From positions 2,282,001 through 2,346,000 of the forward strand of contig NZ_CP041402.1 of the NCBI RefSeq assembly GCF_007018905.1: 64,000 nt of DNA, read 5' to 3'. This document shows, in pieces, positions 8,758 through 17,316 of the stretch (its first letter is position 1; the number at the start of each line of letters is the position of its first letter). This stretch comes from Tardiphaga sp. vice304. GTDB taxonomy: Bacteria; Pseudomonadota; Alphaproteobacteria; Rhizobiales; Xanthobacteraceae. The notes beneath the pieces are model-generated. The model searched no databases and had not been told where the DNA came from. It saw only the letters and a list, made by a program, of their open reading frames with translations. Made by a program: the position numbers and the translations under genes.

Positions 8758-11700
8758 ATGGCTGGCATCGCCGCCGCAGCAAATGGGACGATCGCCGGCG
8801 CCTGGACGCGGGCCGTTCGGCGTTGCGCGGGTCTGCTGCTGGCGGTGGCGGCGGTCCTGGCCGGGGTGGCCGCGCCGGCGCGGGCGCAAGCGGTGCGCGG
8901 CGAGGCCTCGATGGCGGTGGCGGGCGGCTATGCCCGCATCGTGCTGAAGCTGGCCGAGGACGTCGAATCCGAAGTCACGCAGGCCGGCACCGTTCTCATC
9001 GTTCGTTTCAAGCGGCCGGTCGATGTCCCCGTCGAGGCGCTTTCGGATGCCGCACCCGAATACATCGGCTCGGCGCGGCGCGACCCCGACGGCATGGCGA
9101 TCCGGCTGGCGCTGTCGCGCAAGGTCACCGTCAATTCGATGGCCGCCGGCGAACGCATCTTCATCGATCTGTTGCCCGATAGCTGGAAGGGCCTGCCGCC
9201 CGGCCTGCCGCAGGAGGTCGTGAAGGAATTGTCGGAGCGCGCGCGCATCGCCGAGCGCGCCTTGCGCCAGCAGCGCACCGCCTCTGAAGGCAAGAAGACG
9301 CCGGCGATCCGGGTGCGCGCCTCGGTGCAGCCGACCTTCGTGCGCTTCGTTTTCGAACTGCCGGCCGGCGTCGGGATGTCGTCATCGCTCAGCGACAAGA
9401 CGATGACGCTGAACTTCAATGCCGGCCTGACCTTCGATCTGGCCGACGCCAAACTGTCGGCGCCGCCGAACATTGCCTCGATCGGGCAGGCGATGGACGG
9501 CAACCGCACCGCGGTTGAGATCGGCCTGATCGGCGATGTCGACGTGCGCTCGTTCCGCGAAGACAAGAACTACATCGTCGATATCGGCTTCCAGCAGCCC
9601 GACAAGCCGTCGCCGCTGGCCAGCCTGCCGGTCGCCAAGCCGGAAGCGGCCAAGCCGCCGGTCGTAGCCCGGCCGGTGACAGAAGCTTCGCCGCCGCGCG
9701 CGGGCGAGACCATGCCGCCAGCCTCCGAATCCGTCACGCGGGAAACGAAGCCGGCAGAGGCCGCCAAGGTCGAATTACCCAAGGTCGAACCGGCTAAAGC
9801 GACGCCGCCGAAAGTCGAACTGGCGAAAGTGGAGCCGGCCAAGGTCGAGGCTGCCAAGGTCGAGCCGGCCAAGGCCGAGCCCGCGAAGGAAGGCGTCACA
9901 ACGCCTGCTCCGAGCGCTGTGGTTGCCGCACCGGTCGCGGAAGCGGCTCCTGCAGCTGCCGCGGCGCCGGCGATGACGCCGGTGGTGACTGCCGAGGCCC
10001 CCCCTGCCGCGGCCGAGCCCGGCACGCCGGTGGATGTCAAGCGCAGCAGCGACGGACTGCGGATGGATTTCGGTTTCAACTCGCCGACGCCGGCGGCGCT
10101 GTTCCGGCGTGGCGACATGCTGTGGCTGGTAGTCGATTCCCAAAAGCCGATCGACCTGTCGCCGATCCGTCGCCAGGGCGGTTCGGTGGTCGGCGATGTC
10201 AGCAGCATCAAGCTCGACAAAGGGCAGGCGATCCGGATCCGTCTCAACCGTCCGCAACTGGCGTCGCTGACGCCGGACGATGCGGCGGGACTGGGCTTGA
10301 GCTGGTCGGTGATGCTCGCCGATACCAGGCAGACGGCGTCGCAGCCGCTGTCGGCGATCCGCAACATCGCCGATCCCGCCCATGGCAATGTCCAGGTGCC
10401 GCTCAGCCGGCCCGGCCTCAAGCACCTTCTGGTCGATCCCGAGGCCGGCGACGCGCTGACCGTCGTGACCGCGCTGCCGCCGCCGCGCGGCTTCATTCGC
10501 CGGCAGGACTTCGTCGAATTCTCGCTGCTGGAAACCATCCACGGTGTCGCGATCCAGCTCAATTCCGACGAGGTCGCGGTGGAAGCCGCGGTCGACAAGG
10601 TGACGCTGAGCCGGCCGGGCGGTCTGACGCTGTCGGCCGCCGACGCGGCGCCGCAGCGGGCGTCCTCGGTGGCGCGGCCGATCTTCGATGTCGGGCAGTG
10701 GCAGAAGGATCAGGAGGGGCCGTTCAAGGAACGCTTCGACGTGCTGATCCGGGCGGCCTCCGCCGCCGACGCCAACAGCCGCGCCGACGCGCGGATGGAC
10801 CTGGCGCGCTTCTACATGGCGCGCGGCATGTATCACGAAGCCAAGGGCGTCGCCGATCTGGCGATCTCGGATATGAAAGTCGGGCAGGAAAGCCCGGTGG
10901 CGCTGATCGTGCACGCGGTCGCCAGCACGATGATGGGCCGGCCCGAACAGACCCTGAAGGACGTCGCCAATCCGGTACTCGGCCCGGGCTACGATGCCGA
11001 GCTGTGGAAGGCGCTGGCTTACGCCCGGCAGGAAAAGTGGGTGCTGGCGCGGGAGAAGTTCAAGAACGCCGAGCTGGCGATGTCGTCGCTGCCGGCCGAT
11101 TTGCAGCGCATCGCGCTGACGCAGGCGTTGCGCGCCTCGCTCGAGGTCAAGGACTATGCCGGCGCGTCCGCGCGCGGCTCCGAGCTCGAGACGGTCGGGG
11201 TGACGCCGGAATTGAAGCCGCATGCGTTGTTCCTGGCAGGCTGGCTCGACGAGGCGCTTGGCCGCGATAAGGACGCGCTGTCGAAATACCAGCAGGCGAT
11301 CGCCTCGAAGGACCGCCACGCGGCGTCGGAGGCCAAGCTGCGCGACATCCTTTTGCGGCAGAAGCGCCGCGAGGTCAGCGACGAGGATGCGCTGAAGGAA
11401 TTCGAACTGCTGGCGATGTTGTGGCGCGGCGACGGACTCGAAGTTCAGGTTCTGCAGATCCTGTCGCGGATGTATTCGGGGCTCGGCCGCTTTAATGAGT
11501 CGCTGGCGGCGGCGCGCAGCGCCACCGAGCGGCAGGCCAATTCCGAGGCGGCGCGCCAAGTGCAGGACGATGCGCAGGCGCTGTTCTCGGAAATCTATCT
11601 CGGCGGCAAGGGCGACAGCCTGCGGCCGGTTGATGCGCTGGCGATGTTTTATGATTACCGCGAACTGACACCGATCGGGCGGCGCGGCGACGAGATGATC

Positions 11701-12462
11701 CGCCGGCTCGCCGATCGCCTGGTGGCTGTCGACCTGCTCGACCAGGCCGCCGAGCTGCTGCAATACCAGGTCGACAACCGCCTCGAGGGCGCGGCCCGCG
11801 CGCAGGTCGCGTCCCGTCTGGCGATGGTCTATCTGATGGCGCGCAAGCCGGACCGCGCGATTGCAGCACTTCGCACGACCCGGATCGCGGACCTCGCCGG
11901 CGAACTGCGCCAGCAGCGGCTGCTGCTGGAGGCGCGCGCGCAGGGCGACGTCGGTCGCCGCGATCTGGCGCTCGATATCATCAGCAACATTCCCGGCCGC
12001 GAAGCGATCCGGCTGCGCTCCGACATCTACTGGTCGGCGCGGCGCTGGCGCGAAGCCTCCGAGCAGATCGAACTGTACTATGGCGACCGCTGGCGCGATT
12101 TCACGCCGCTGAACGCCGGTGAAAAGAGCGACGTGATCCGCGCCGTGGTTGGCTACGCGCTGGCCGAAGACGCGCTCGGCCTCGCCCGTTTCCGCGACAA
12201 GTTCGCACCCTTGATGGCGTCGGGCGCCGACAAGGTCGCGTTCGATACTGCGAGCAGTCCGGCGTCCGGCAGCAATTCGGAATTCGCGGCGATCGCCAAG
12301 ATGGCGGCGAGCATCGACACGCTCGACGGGTTCCTGCGCGAGATGAAACTGCGCTTCCCCGAAGCCGGCGCCAAGGGCGTGATCCCCGCCCAGGCCGACA
12401 CCGAACCCACCGGTTCGCTGCCGGCGATCGTCAAAGTGCGCAAGATCGAGATGAAGCGCTGA
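8758..12462 (+). CDS. Large exported TPR protein of the flagellar operon
   Basis: A 1234-aa protein with a signal peptide (hydrophobic core LLLAVAAVLAGVAAP, cleavage after ARAQ). The N-terminal part resembles AMIN-type beta domains (RIVLKLAEDVESEV, IFIDLLPDSWKGLP). Then comes a low-complexity Pro/Ala/Lys/Val/Glu stretch with PAKVE-type repeats (about residues 335-385), a second beta domain (SSDGLRMDFGFNSPTPAALF), and a long alpha-helical TPR-like half (about 650-1180, with ARFYMARGMYHEAKGVADLA). It follows motE by about 100 bp and is probably cotranscribed. A role in stabilising the motor in the periplasm is plausible but unproven. I know no gene name. Confidence 0.8.
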   Translation: MAGIAAAANGTIAGAWTRAVRRCAGLLLAVAAVLAGVAAPARAQAVRGEASMAVAGGYARIVLKLAEDVESEVTQAGTVLIVRFKRPVDVPVEALSDAAPEYIGSARRDPDGMAIRLALSRKVTVNSMAAGERIFIDLLPDSWKGLPPGLPQEVVKELSERARIAERALRQQRTASEGKKTPAIRVRASVQPTFVRFVFELPAGVGMSSSLSDKTMTLNFNAGLTFDLADAKLSAPPNIASIGQAMDGNRTAVEIGLIGDVDVRSFREDKNYIVDIGFQQPDKPSPLASLPVAKPEAAKPPVVARPVTEASPPRAGETMPPASESVTRETKPAEAAKVELPKVEPAKATPPKVELAKVEPAKVEAAKVEPAKAEPAKEGVTTPAPSAVVAAPVAEAAPAAAAAPAMTPVVTAEAPPAAAEPGTPVDVKRSSDGLRMDFGFNSPTPAALFRRGDMLWLVVDSQKPIDLSPIRRQGGSVVGDVSSIKLDKGQAIRIRLNRPQLASLTPDDAAGLGLSWSVMLADTRQTASQPLSAIRNIADPAHGNVQVPLSRPGLKHLLVDPEAGDALTVVTALPPPRGFIRRQDFVEFSLLETIHGVAIQLNSDEVAVEAAVDKVTLSRPGGLTLSAADAAPQRASSVARPIFDVGQWQKDQEGPFKERFDVLIRAASAADANSRADARMDLARFYMARGMYHEAKGVADLAISDMKVGQESPVALIVHAVASTMMGRPEQTLKDVANPVLGPGYDAELWKALAYARQEKWVLAREKFKNAELAMSSLPADLQRIALTQALRASLEVKDYAGASARGSELETVGVTPELKPHALFLAGWLDEALGRDKDALSKYQQAIASKDRHAASEAKLRDILLRQKRREVSDEDALKEFELLAMLWRGDGLEVQVLQILSRMYSGLGRFNESLAAARSATERQANSEAARQVQDDAQALFSEIYLGGKGDSLRPVDALAMFYDYRELTPIGRRGDEMIRRLADRLVAVDLLDQAAELLQYQVDNRLEGAARAQVASRLAMVYLMARKPDRAIAALRTTRIADLAGELRQQRLLLEARAQGDVGRRDLALDIISNIPGREAIRLRSDIYWSARRWREASEQIELYYGDRWRDFTPLNAGEKSDVIRAVVGYALAEDALGLARFRDKFAPLMASGADKVAFDTASSPASGSNSEFAAIAKMAASIDTLDGFLREMKLRFPEAGAKGVIPAQADTEPTGSLPAIVKVRKIEMKR

Positions 12463-12474
12463 TAGCAACTCCGA

Positions 12475-12591
12475 CGTCATCCTGAGGTGCCATCGCGCTA
12501 GCGATGGCCTCGAAGGATGCGCCACAATCGCCGGCGCCCGCCTCCGCATCCTTCGAGGCTCGCCGAAGTCGGCGAGCACCTCAGGATGACG
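12475..12591. repeat. Nested inverted repeat, CGTCATCCTGAGGTGC family
   Basis: The outer arms CGTCATCCTGAGGTGC and GCACCTCAGGATGACG are perfect complements. Inside, GCCTCGAAGGATGC pairs with GCATCCTTCGAGGC. The whole element can fold into one long cruciform between the convergent TPR gene and fliP, so it may end transcription from both sides. This type appears only once in the window. Confidence 0.7.
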
Positions 12592-12627
12592 GCGATGGAG
12601 ATGGCGATGGTGGTGTTGTGAGCTTCG

Positions 12628-13380
12628 CTACGGCGCGTAACTCTGCACCAGACTGCCTGCCACCAGCGACCAGCCGTCGACCAGCACGAAGAAGATCAGC
12701 TTGAACGGCAGCGACACCACCGCCGGCGGCAGCATCATCATGCCCATCGACATCAGGACCGAAGCAACCACGAGGTCGATGATCAGGAACGGCAGGAACA
12801 GCAGGAAGCCGATCTCGAAGGCGCGCTTCAGCTCGGAGATCATGAAGGCCGGCACGATGATGCGCAGCGACATGTCGTCGGGCGTCGCCGGCAGCGGCTC
12901 GCCGGACAGGTCCTGGAACAGCTTGAGGTCCTTCTCGCGGACGTTCTTCATCATGAAGCCGCGCAGCGGCACCGCAGCGCGGAGCATCGCCTGCTCGACG
13001 GATATCTCGTTGGCGACCAAAGGCTTGATGCCGTCGTCGTAGGATTTCTGCAGCACCGGCCCCATCACGAAGGCGGTGAGGAACATGGCGAGTGCGATGA
13101 TCACCGAGTTCGGCGGCGCGGTCGCGGTGCCCAAAGCTGTGCGCAGCAGCGACAGCACCACCACGATGCGCGTGAACGACGTCATCATGATCAGGATCGA
13201 CGGCGCGATCGACAGCACCGTGAGCAGCGCTATCATCTGGATCGCGCGCTCGGTGACGCCGCCGCCGCCGCCGCCGAGATTGATGCTGATGTCCTGCGCC
13301 TGCGCCGGATCGATCAGCGATCCGGCGGTCAGGACTGTCAGGAGGAAGGTTACTCTACGCGGGGAGAACGCCGATCTCAC
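12628..13380 (-). CDS. fliP: Flagellar export gate protein FliP
   Basis: A type III export gate core subunit. It has a cleavable signal peptide (hydrophobic stretch to DPAQAQ), a Gly-rich linker, and FliP signatures TSFTRIVVVLSLLRTALG and FLLFLPFLIIDLVVASVLMS. The 250-aa length is usual. The start is GTG, overlapping the fliO stop by four bases (GTGA), so the two genes are translationally coupled. It ends near the 12475 repeat. Confidence 0.95.
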   Translation of the reverse strand: MRSAFSPRRVTFLLTVLTAGSLIDPAQAQDISINLGGGGGGVTERAIQMIALLTVLSIAPSILIMMTSFTRIVVVLSLLRTALGTATAPPNSVIIALAMFLTAFVMGPVLQKSYDDGIKPLVANEISVEQAMLRAAVPLRGFMMKNVREKDLKLFQDLSGEPLPATPDDMSLRIIVPAFMISELKRAFEIGFLLFLPFLIIDLVVASVLMSMGMMMLPPAVVSLPFKLIFFVLVDGWSLVAGSLVQSYAP

Positions 13381-14525
13381 GAACTGGACTTCGGCCGTCC
13401 CAGCAGGGAGGCCATCTCGTCTTCGAGATTCTCGAAGCCGGTCTTGACCGGCGGCGCCACCGCGGGCGCTGCGGAGGCCGCCGGGGCGTCGCTGCGTGAC
13501 AAAGCGGCGATCGACAGCTCGCTCGAGAACCGCGGGGCCGGCCGGGCCGCGGGCTGTTCCGGCGCCACCGGCGGTGCAGCGGTGCGCGGCTCGCCGGTTC
13601 TTGGCTCTAAGGTTCTTGGCTCTAACGGCTCGGAACGGGAATCGGCGACCGGACGGCGCAGCGCGGCTTCCAGCCGCTGCGCCATCTCGGCGAGGTTCTG
13701 GTCCGCGGACGATCCCGGCGCGCTTGCCACCGCCGGTTCCGGCGTCGGAGCCGCGGCTGGCGCCGGGACGGGGGCGGGCGTCGGGGCAGGCGCCGGCACG
13801 GGGGCCGCGGCGCGATCGGCGCGCAAGGGCGGGGCCACGCGGATCGGCGGCTCGGCGCGCATCGGCCGCGGCATCATCGGTTCGCTGCGCGGCATCAGGG
13901 ATTCGCGGCGCGGCAGGATATTGTCGGGGCGCGCCGGGGCTGGCGCGGGGGCCGGCTCCGGGCGAGCTTCGCGTTCGCTGCGCGGCTCAACCCGCGGTTC
14001 GGGGCGAGGCTCGGGACGGCTCGGCAGTTCCGGCGGCGTGAAGCTGGCGACCGGCTCGGGGCGGCGCTCCGGCAGCGGACGGCGCGGTTCGTCGATGAAA
14101 GAGGGCCGGTTCGGACGCGGCGTGGGCTCGGCGATCGGCTGCTCGGGATCGGCGCCGGTCTCGTTGTCGCCCCAGCTCGGGGCGTCCAGCGGCGCGCTGC
14201 GCATCGACAATTCACTGCCGACATTGCTGCGCGGCGGCGCCTGCTCGCGGCCGGGCATGGCGCGGATGATATTGGGCTCGACGACGATGTCGGTGGGGCC
14301 GCCGATCATCAGGAGATGCTCGACATTGTCGCGACGCACCAGCACGAGGCGACGACGGCCATCCACCGCGGCGGCATCGATCACGGCGAGGCGGGGCATC
14401 CGTCCGCGGGCGGCATTGGAACCGAGACGGTTGCCTGCGAATCGCCGCACCAGCCATGCCGCCAGCCCGATCAGCGCCAGAACGGCGATGAAGGCAAAGA
14501 AGAAGGTGTACGGTGATGTCTGCAT
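13377..14525 (-). CDS. fliO: FliO-like flagellar export protein with long disordered tail
   Basis: The first 100 residues match FliO: one membrane helix (YTFFFAFIAVLALIGLAAWL), then a cytoplasmic segment with RLAVIDAAAVDGRRRLVLVR and a GGPTDIVVEPN strand. FliO helps assemble the FliP ring. Unlike the roughly 120-aa E. coli protein, this one is 382 aa. The remaining 280 residues are a low-complexity Pro/Arg/Glu/Ala tail (RPEPRPEPRVEPRSE and similar), ending in a short helix FENLEDEMASLLGRPKSSS. Overlap with fliP and the domain order support the call. Confidence 0.82.
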   Translation of the reverse strand: MQTSPYTFFFAFIAVLALIGLAAWLVRRFAGNRLGSNAARGRMPRLAVIDAAAVDGRRRLVLVRRDNVEHLLMIGGPTDIVVEPNIIRAMPGREQAPPRSNVGSELSMRSAPLDAPSWGDNETGADPEQPIAEPTPRPNRPSFIDEPRRPLPERRPEPVASFTPPELPSRPEPRPEPRVEPRSEREARPEPAPAPAPARPDNILPRRESLMPRSEPMMPRPMRAEPPIRVAPPLRADRAAAPVPAPAPTPAPVPAPAAAPTPEPAVASAPGSSADQNLAEMAQRLEAALRRPVADSRSEPLEPRTLEPRTGEPRTAAPPVAPEQPAARPAPRFSSELSIAALSRSDAPAASAAPAVAPPVKTGFENLEDEMASLLGRPKSSS

Positions 14526-14907
14526 GCTCAGTCCCCAGCAAATAGCACCGCCGCGGCGGATGAATCCTGCTTCAGCCGGTCGAAAACGACCCGCCGATGC
14601 CGGATGCAGCGCTCCCGCGCGCTCTATCTGTTAACGCCCCACGGCAAATCCTGCCGTTGATCAATAATAAACTATGAATCGCCGCAGCCAAAACGACTTC
14701 TGTCGCGCGCCTGTGCAGCACCTTTTCATGGTTAACGGGCCAATTCGGGCGAAAAAGCTATAGCACGCCCCGAAAGCCCTCGTTTTGCAGGGGGTATTTA
14801 CATTTCAGTAACACCTGCCGGCGAAAATTAACCCGCTGTTAACCACGCTGGCGGCAAATTCTGCCTAGCTCAGGACACGACGTCCGGACCGGAGCGGAGA
14901 TCATCCG
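14526..14907 (+). promoter_or_regulatory. Divergent promoter region between fliO and flgB
   Basis: A 382-bp gap without a gene. It is relatively AT-rich and has several TTAAC sequences (for example near 14633 and 14730) besides the full CtrA-type box listed separately. It presumably starts the flgB operon to the right and the fliO operon to the left. No other clear element was found. Confidence 0.5.
14828..14843 (+). promoter_or_regulatory. CtrA-type box TTAA-N7-TTAAC upstream of flgB
   Basis: TTAA, seven bases (CCCGCTG), then TTAAC match the Caulobacter/rhizobial CtrA consensus exactly. The box is 65 bp before the flgB start, a fitting promoter position. CtrA control of flagellar genes is known in alphaproteobacteria; that it operates here is inference, strengthened by the cckA-like gene nearby. 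Confidence 0.65.
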
Positions 14908-15312
14908 ATGGCCATCAGTGACATGCCGATGTTGTCGGCGCTGCGCAGCAAGATGCAGTGGCACCAGGAGCGCCAGAAGGTTCTGGCCGACAACGTCTCC
15001 AATTCCGACACGCCGGGCTTCCGGCCGCGCGACCTCGTGCAACCGAAATTCGACAAGATCGGCATGGCGGCGGGCGGTCCGATGGGCTCGCTGCCGATGA
15101 TGCGGGCCAGCGGTACCAATATCATTCCGACCGGTACCTCGGCCTACGGCGCCAATAACCGCGGCGCCTACGAGACAAGGCCCTCGGGCAACGCCGTCAA
15201 CCTCGAGGACGAGATGATGAAGAGCTCGTCCAATTCGGGAGACTATGCGGCGGTGACCTCGCTCTACAGCCGCAGCCTCGGCCTCTTGAAGACCGCGATC
15301 GGCAAGCGCTGA
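14908..15312 (+). CDS. flgB: Flagellar proximal rod protein FlgB
   Basis: A rod protein of 134 aa. The N-terminal rod motif MLSALRSKMQWHQERQKVLA with DNVSNSDTPGF is intact, as is the C-terminal helix region (SGDYAAVTSLYSRSLGLLKT). It is the first gene of flgB-flgC-fliE-fliQ-fliR-flhB, with flgC starting 23 bp later. Confidence 0.95.
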   Translation: MAISDMPMLSALRSKMQWHQERQKVLADNVSNSDTPGFRPRDLVQPKFDKIGMAAGGPMGSLPMMRASGTNIIPTGTSAYGANNRGAYETRPSGNAVNLEDEMMKSSSNSGDYAAVTSLYSRSLGLLKTAIGKR

Positions 15313-15335
15313 CGTAACCGCAGGGAGACCGCATC

Positions 15336-15764
15336 ATGGCCGACGACAACGTCAGCGACTTCACGAGATCGATGGGCATTGCGGCCTCCGGCCTGCGCGC
15401 CCAGGCCGGCCGCATGCGCGTGATCTCGGAAAACATCGCCAACGCCGAATCCACCGCGCAGAGCGCCGCCGGCGATCCGTATCGCCGCAAGATCCCGACC
15501 TTTACGTCCGAGCTCGACCGCGCGATCGACAGCCGGGTCGTGACGCTCGGCCGCGTCAAGACCGATACCACCGCGTTCCGCATGAAATACGAGCCCGGCA
15601 ATCCCGCCGCCGATACCGCGGGCAACGTCAAATATCCCAACGTCAATCCGCTGATCGAAATGACCGACATGCGCGAGGCGCAGCGGTCCTATGAAGCCAA
15701 CCTCAACATCATCACCGCGACGCGCCGGATGATCCAGCGCACGCTCGATATTCTCAAGGCCTGA
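15336..15764 (+). CDS. flgC: Flagellar proximal rod protein FlgC
   Basis: A rod protein of 142 aa with N-terminal SMGIAASGLRAQAGRMRVIS followed by ENIANAEST, and the C-terminal MTDMREAQRSYEANLNIITA helix typical of FlgC. A CAGGGAGA ribosome-binding site precedes the start. It is followed by fliE after 16 bp. Confidence 0.96.
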   Translation: MADDNVSDFTRSMGIAASGLRAQAGRMRVISENIANAESTAQSAAGDPYRRKIPTFTSELDRAIDSRVVTLGRVKTDTTAFRMKYEPGNPAADTAGNVKYPNVNPLIEMTDMREAQRSYEANLNIITATRRMIQRTLDILKA

Positions 15765-15780
15765 ACAGGAAAACTGAATC

Positions 15781-16101
15781 ATGGCAACTCCCTCCGTCGC
15801 GGCTAACGCCTATGCAAGTCTCTCGCGCATCATGGAATCCGGCGGTGGCGTCGGGGGCGGCATCGGCAAGGCCGCCGAGGGCGGCCAGTCGTTCGGCGAC
15901 ATGCTGAAGGGCGCGATCGGCTCGGTGATGGATGCCGGCCGCAAGTCGGACAGCCAGACCATCGCGATGGCCAATGGCAAAGCCAATGTGATGGACGTCG
16001 TTACCGCGGTGGCGGAGACCGACGTCGCCGTCTCGACCCTGGTCTCGGTGCGCGACCGCGTCATCCAGTCCTACGAAGACATCATGAAGATGCCGATCTG
16101 A
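15781..16101 (+). CDS. fliE: Flagellar hook-basal body protein FliE
   Basis: Joins the MS-ring/export gate to the rod. The 106-aa product has a Gly-rich N-terminal part and the conserved FliE C-terminus (VMDVVTAVAETDVAVSTLVS followed by VRDRVIQSYEDIMKMPI). Position after flgC agrees. A palindromic repeat separates it from fliQ. Confidence 0.93.
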   Translation: MATPSVAANAYASLSRIMESGGGVGGGIGKAAEGGQSFGDMLKGAIGSVMDAGRKSDSQTIAMANGKANVMDVVTAVAETDVAVSTLVSVRDRVIQSYEDIMKMPI

Positions 16102-16106
16102 TAACT

Positions 16107-16226
16107 CGTCATTCCGGGGCGCAAACGCCGCCAGGCGGTTGCGAACCCGGAATCCCGAAATGTTCATCGTCCCATGCCGAGGTTCCGGGTTCGCTCGAGC
16201 TGCGCTCTCGCGCCCCGGAACGACAG
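16107..16226. repeat. Palindromic repeat, CCGGGGCGC/GCGCCCCGG family (copy 1)
   Basis: Outer arms CATTCCGGGGCGC and GCGCCCCGGAACGAC flank inner GAACCCGGAAT / GGTTCCGGGTTC sequences. Further copies are at 62511 (right half only) and 63561 (full, other orientation). It is inserted inside the flagellar operon between fliE and fliQ, so it probably does not stop transcription completely. Confidence 0.75.
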
Positions 16227-16251
16227 TTACTGCAACTAACGGATACCCCCA

Positions 16252-16515
16252 ATGACTGGCGCTGAAACTCTCGATATCGCGCGCGATGCGATCTGGACCA
16301 TTGTGGTGGTGTCGGCGCCGCTGATGGTGGTCGGCCTGGTGGTCGGTGTCGTGGTGTCGCTGGTGCAGGCCCTGACCCAGATCCAGGAACAGACCCTGGT
16401 GTTCGTGCCGAAAATCCTGGCGATCTTCGTCACATTGATCCTGGCTTTACCGTTCATGTCGGACGCGCTGAACAGCTATATGTTGCGGATATCGTCGCGA
16501 ATCATGGGTGGCTGA
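16252..16515 (+). CDS. fliQ: Flagellar export gate protein FliQ
   Basis: A small export gate subunit of 87 aa with two membrane helices (about residues 15-40 and 53-75) and the signature VQALTQIQEQTLVFVPKI. Length and motif are typical. It overlaps or abuts fliR. Confidence 0.96.
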   Translation: MTGAETLDIARDAIWTIVVVSAPLMVVGLVVGVVVSLVQALTQIQEQTLVFVPKILAIFVTLILALPFMSDALNSYMLRISSRIMGG

Positions 16516-16531
16516 TGCACAGTCCCGGCCC

Positions 16532-17302
16532 ATGCGCCTCGATGTCTCACTATTGCCGGCCCTTGCCGCCGCCTTCATGCTGGTGTTTGCCCGCGTCGGC
16601 GCGATGGTGATGCTGTTGCCCGGGCTCGGCGAGGTCAATATCCCGACACGCATCAAGCTGTCGATCGCGCTGGCGCTGACCCTGATCATCCTGCCGCTGC
16701 ACCGCAATTCCTTCAACGTCGACATGGGCTCGATCGCGCCGCTCCTGGTGCTGATGGTGCATGAGATCGTGATCGGGATCGTGCTTGGCGCCACCGCGCG
16801 GGTGACGCTGTCGGCGCTGCAGGTCGCAGGCTCGATCATCGCCCAGCAGCTCGGGCTCGGCTTCGTCACCTCGGTCGATCCGACCCAGGGTCAGCAGGGC
16901 GCGCTGATCGGCAATTTCCTCACCATCCTCGGCATCACGCTGCTGTTCGCCACCGATACGCACTATCTGGTGATCGCCGCCCTCGACGAGAGCTACAAGA
17001 TCTTCACGCCGGGCGAGCTGATGTCATCGGGCGATGTCGCCTCGTTGGCGACCTCGGCCTTTGCGACGGCGTTCAAGATCGGCGCGCAGCTGTCGGCGCC
17101 GTTTCTGGTGTTCGGCCTCGTCTTCAACGTCGGCCTCGGCATCCTGGCGCGGCTGATGCCGCAGATGCAGGTGTATTTCGTCGGCGTGCCGCTCTCCATC
17201 ATGATCGGCTTCGTGATTTTTGCAGCCGTGCTGGTGACGATGATGGGGACCTATCTGGAATACTTCGTCGGTGTGATGCACCAGATGATGCCCAGAACCT
17301 GA
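16532..17302 (+). CDS. fliR: Flagellar export gate protein FliR
   Basis: An export gate membrane protein of about 256 aa with roughly six hydrophobic segments. The motif ARVGAMVMLLPGLGE near the N-terminus and the conserved GFVTSVDPTQGQQGALIGNF stretch identify it. The ATG giving MRLDVSLLPALA is the likely start. A GTG at 16508, overlapping fliQ, and an ATG at 16515 in another frame are the other candidates nearby; only the GTG would extend this protein, by 8 aa. It is followed by flhB after 14 bp. Confidence 0.94.
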   Translation: MRLDVSLLPALAAAFMLVFARVGAMVMLLPGLGEVNIPTRIKLSIALALTLIILPLHRNSFNVDMGSIAPLLVLMVHEIVIGIVLGATARVTLSALQVAGSIIAQQLGLGFVTSVDPTQGQQGALIGNFLTILGITLLFATDTHYLVIAALDESYKIFTPGELMSSGDVASLATSAFATAFKIGAQLSAPFLVFGLVFNVGLGILARLMPQMQVYFVGVPLSIMIGFVIFAAVLVTMMGTYLEYFVGVMHQMMPRT

Positions 17303-17316
17303 CCGGGACCTGAACC

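Noticed and set aside
9775..12579. A 934-codon open frame on the minus strand opposite the TPR gene
   Set aside because: It is an Arg/His/Gln/Asp-rich shadow of a GC-rich gene on the other strand, with no recognisable domain or ribosome-binding site.
14845..14870. Sigma-54 promoter (TGGC...TGC) before flgB
   Set aside because: The GG and GC elements are 11 rather than 10 bp apart and the flanking consensus is poor.
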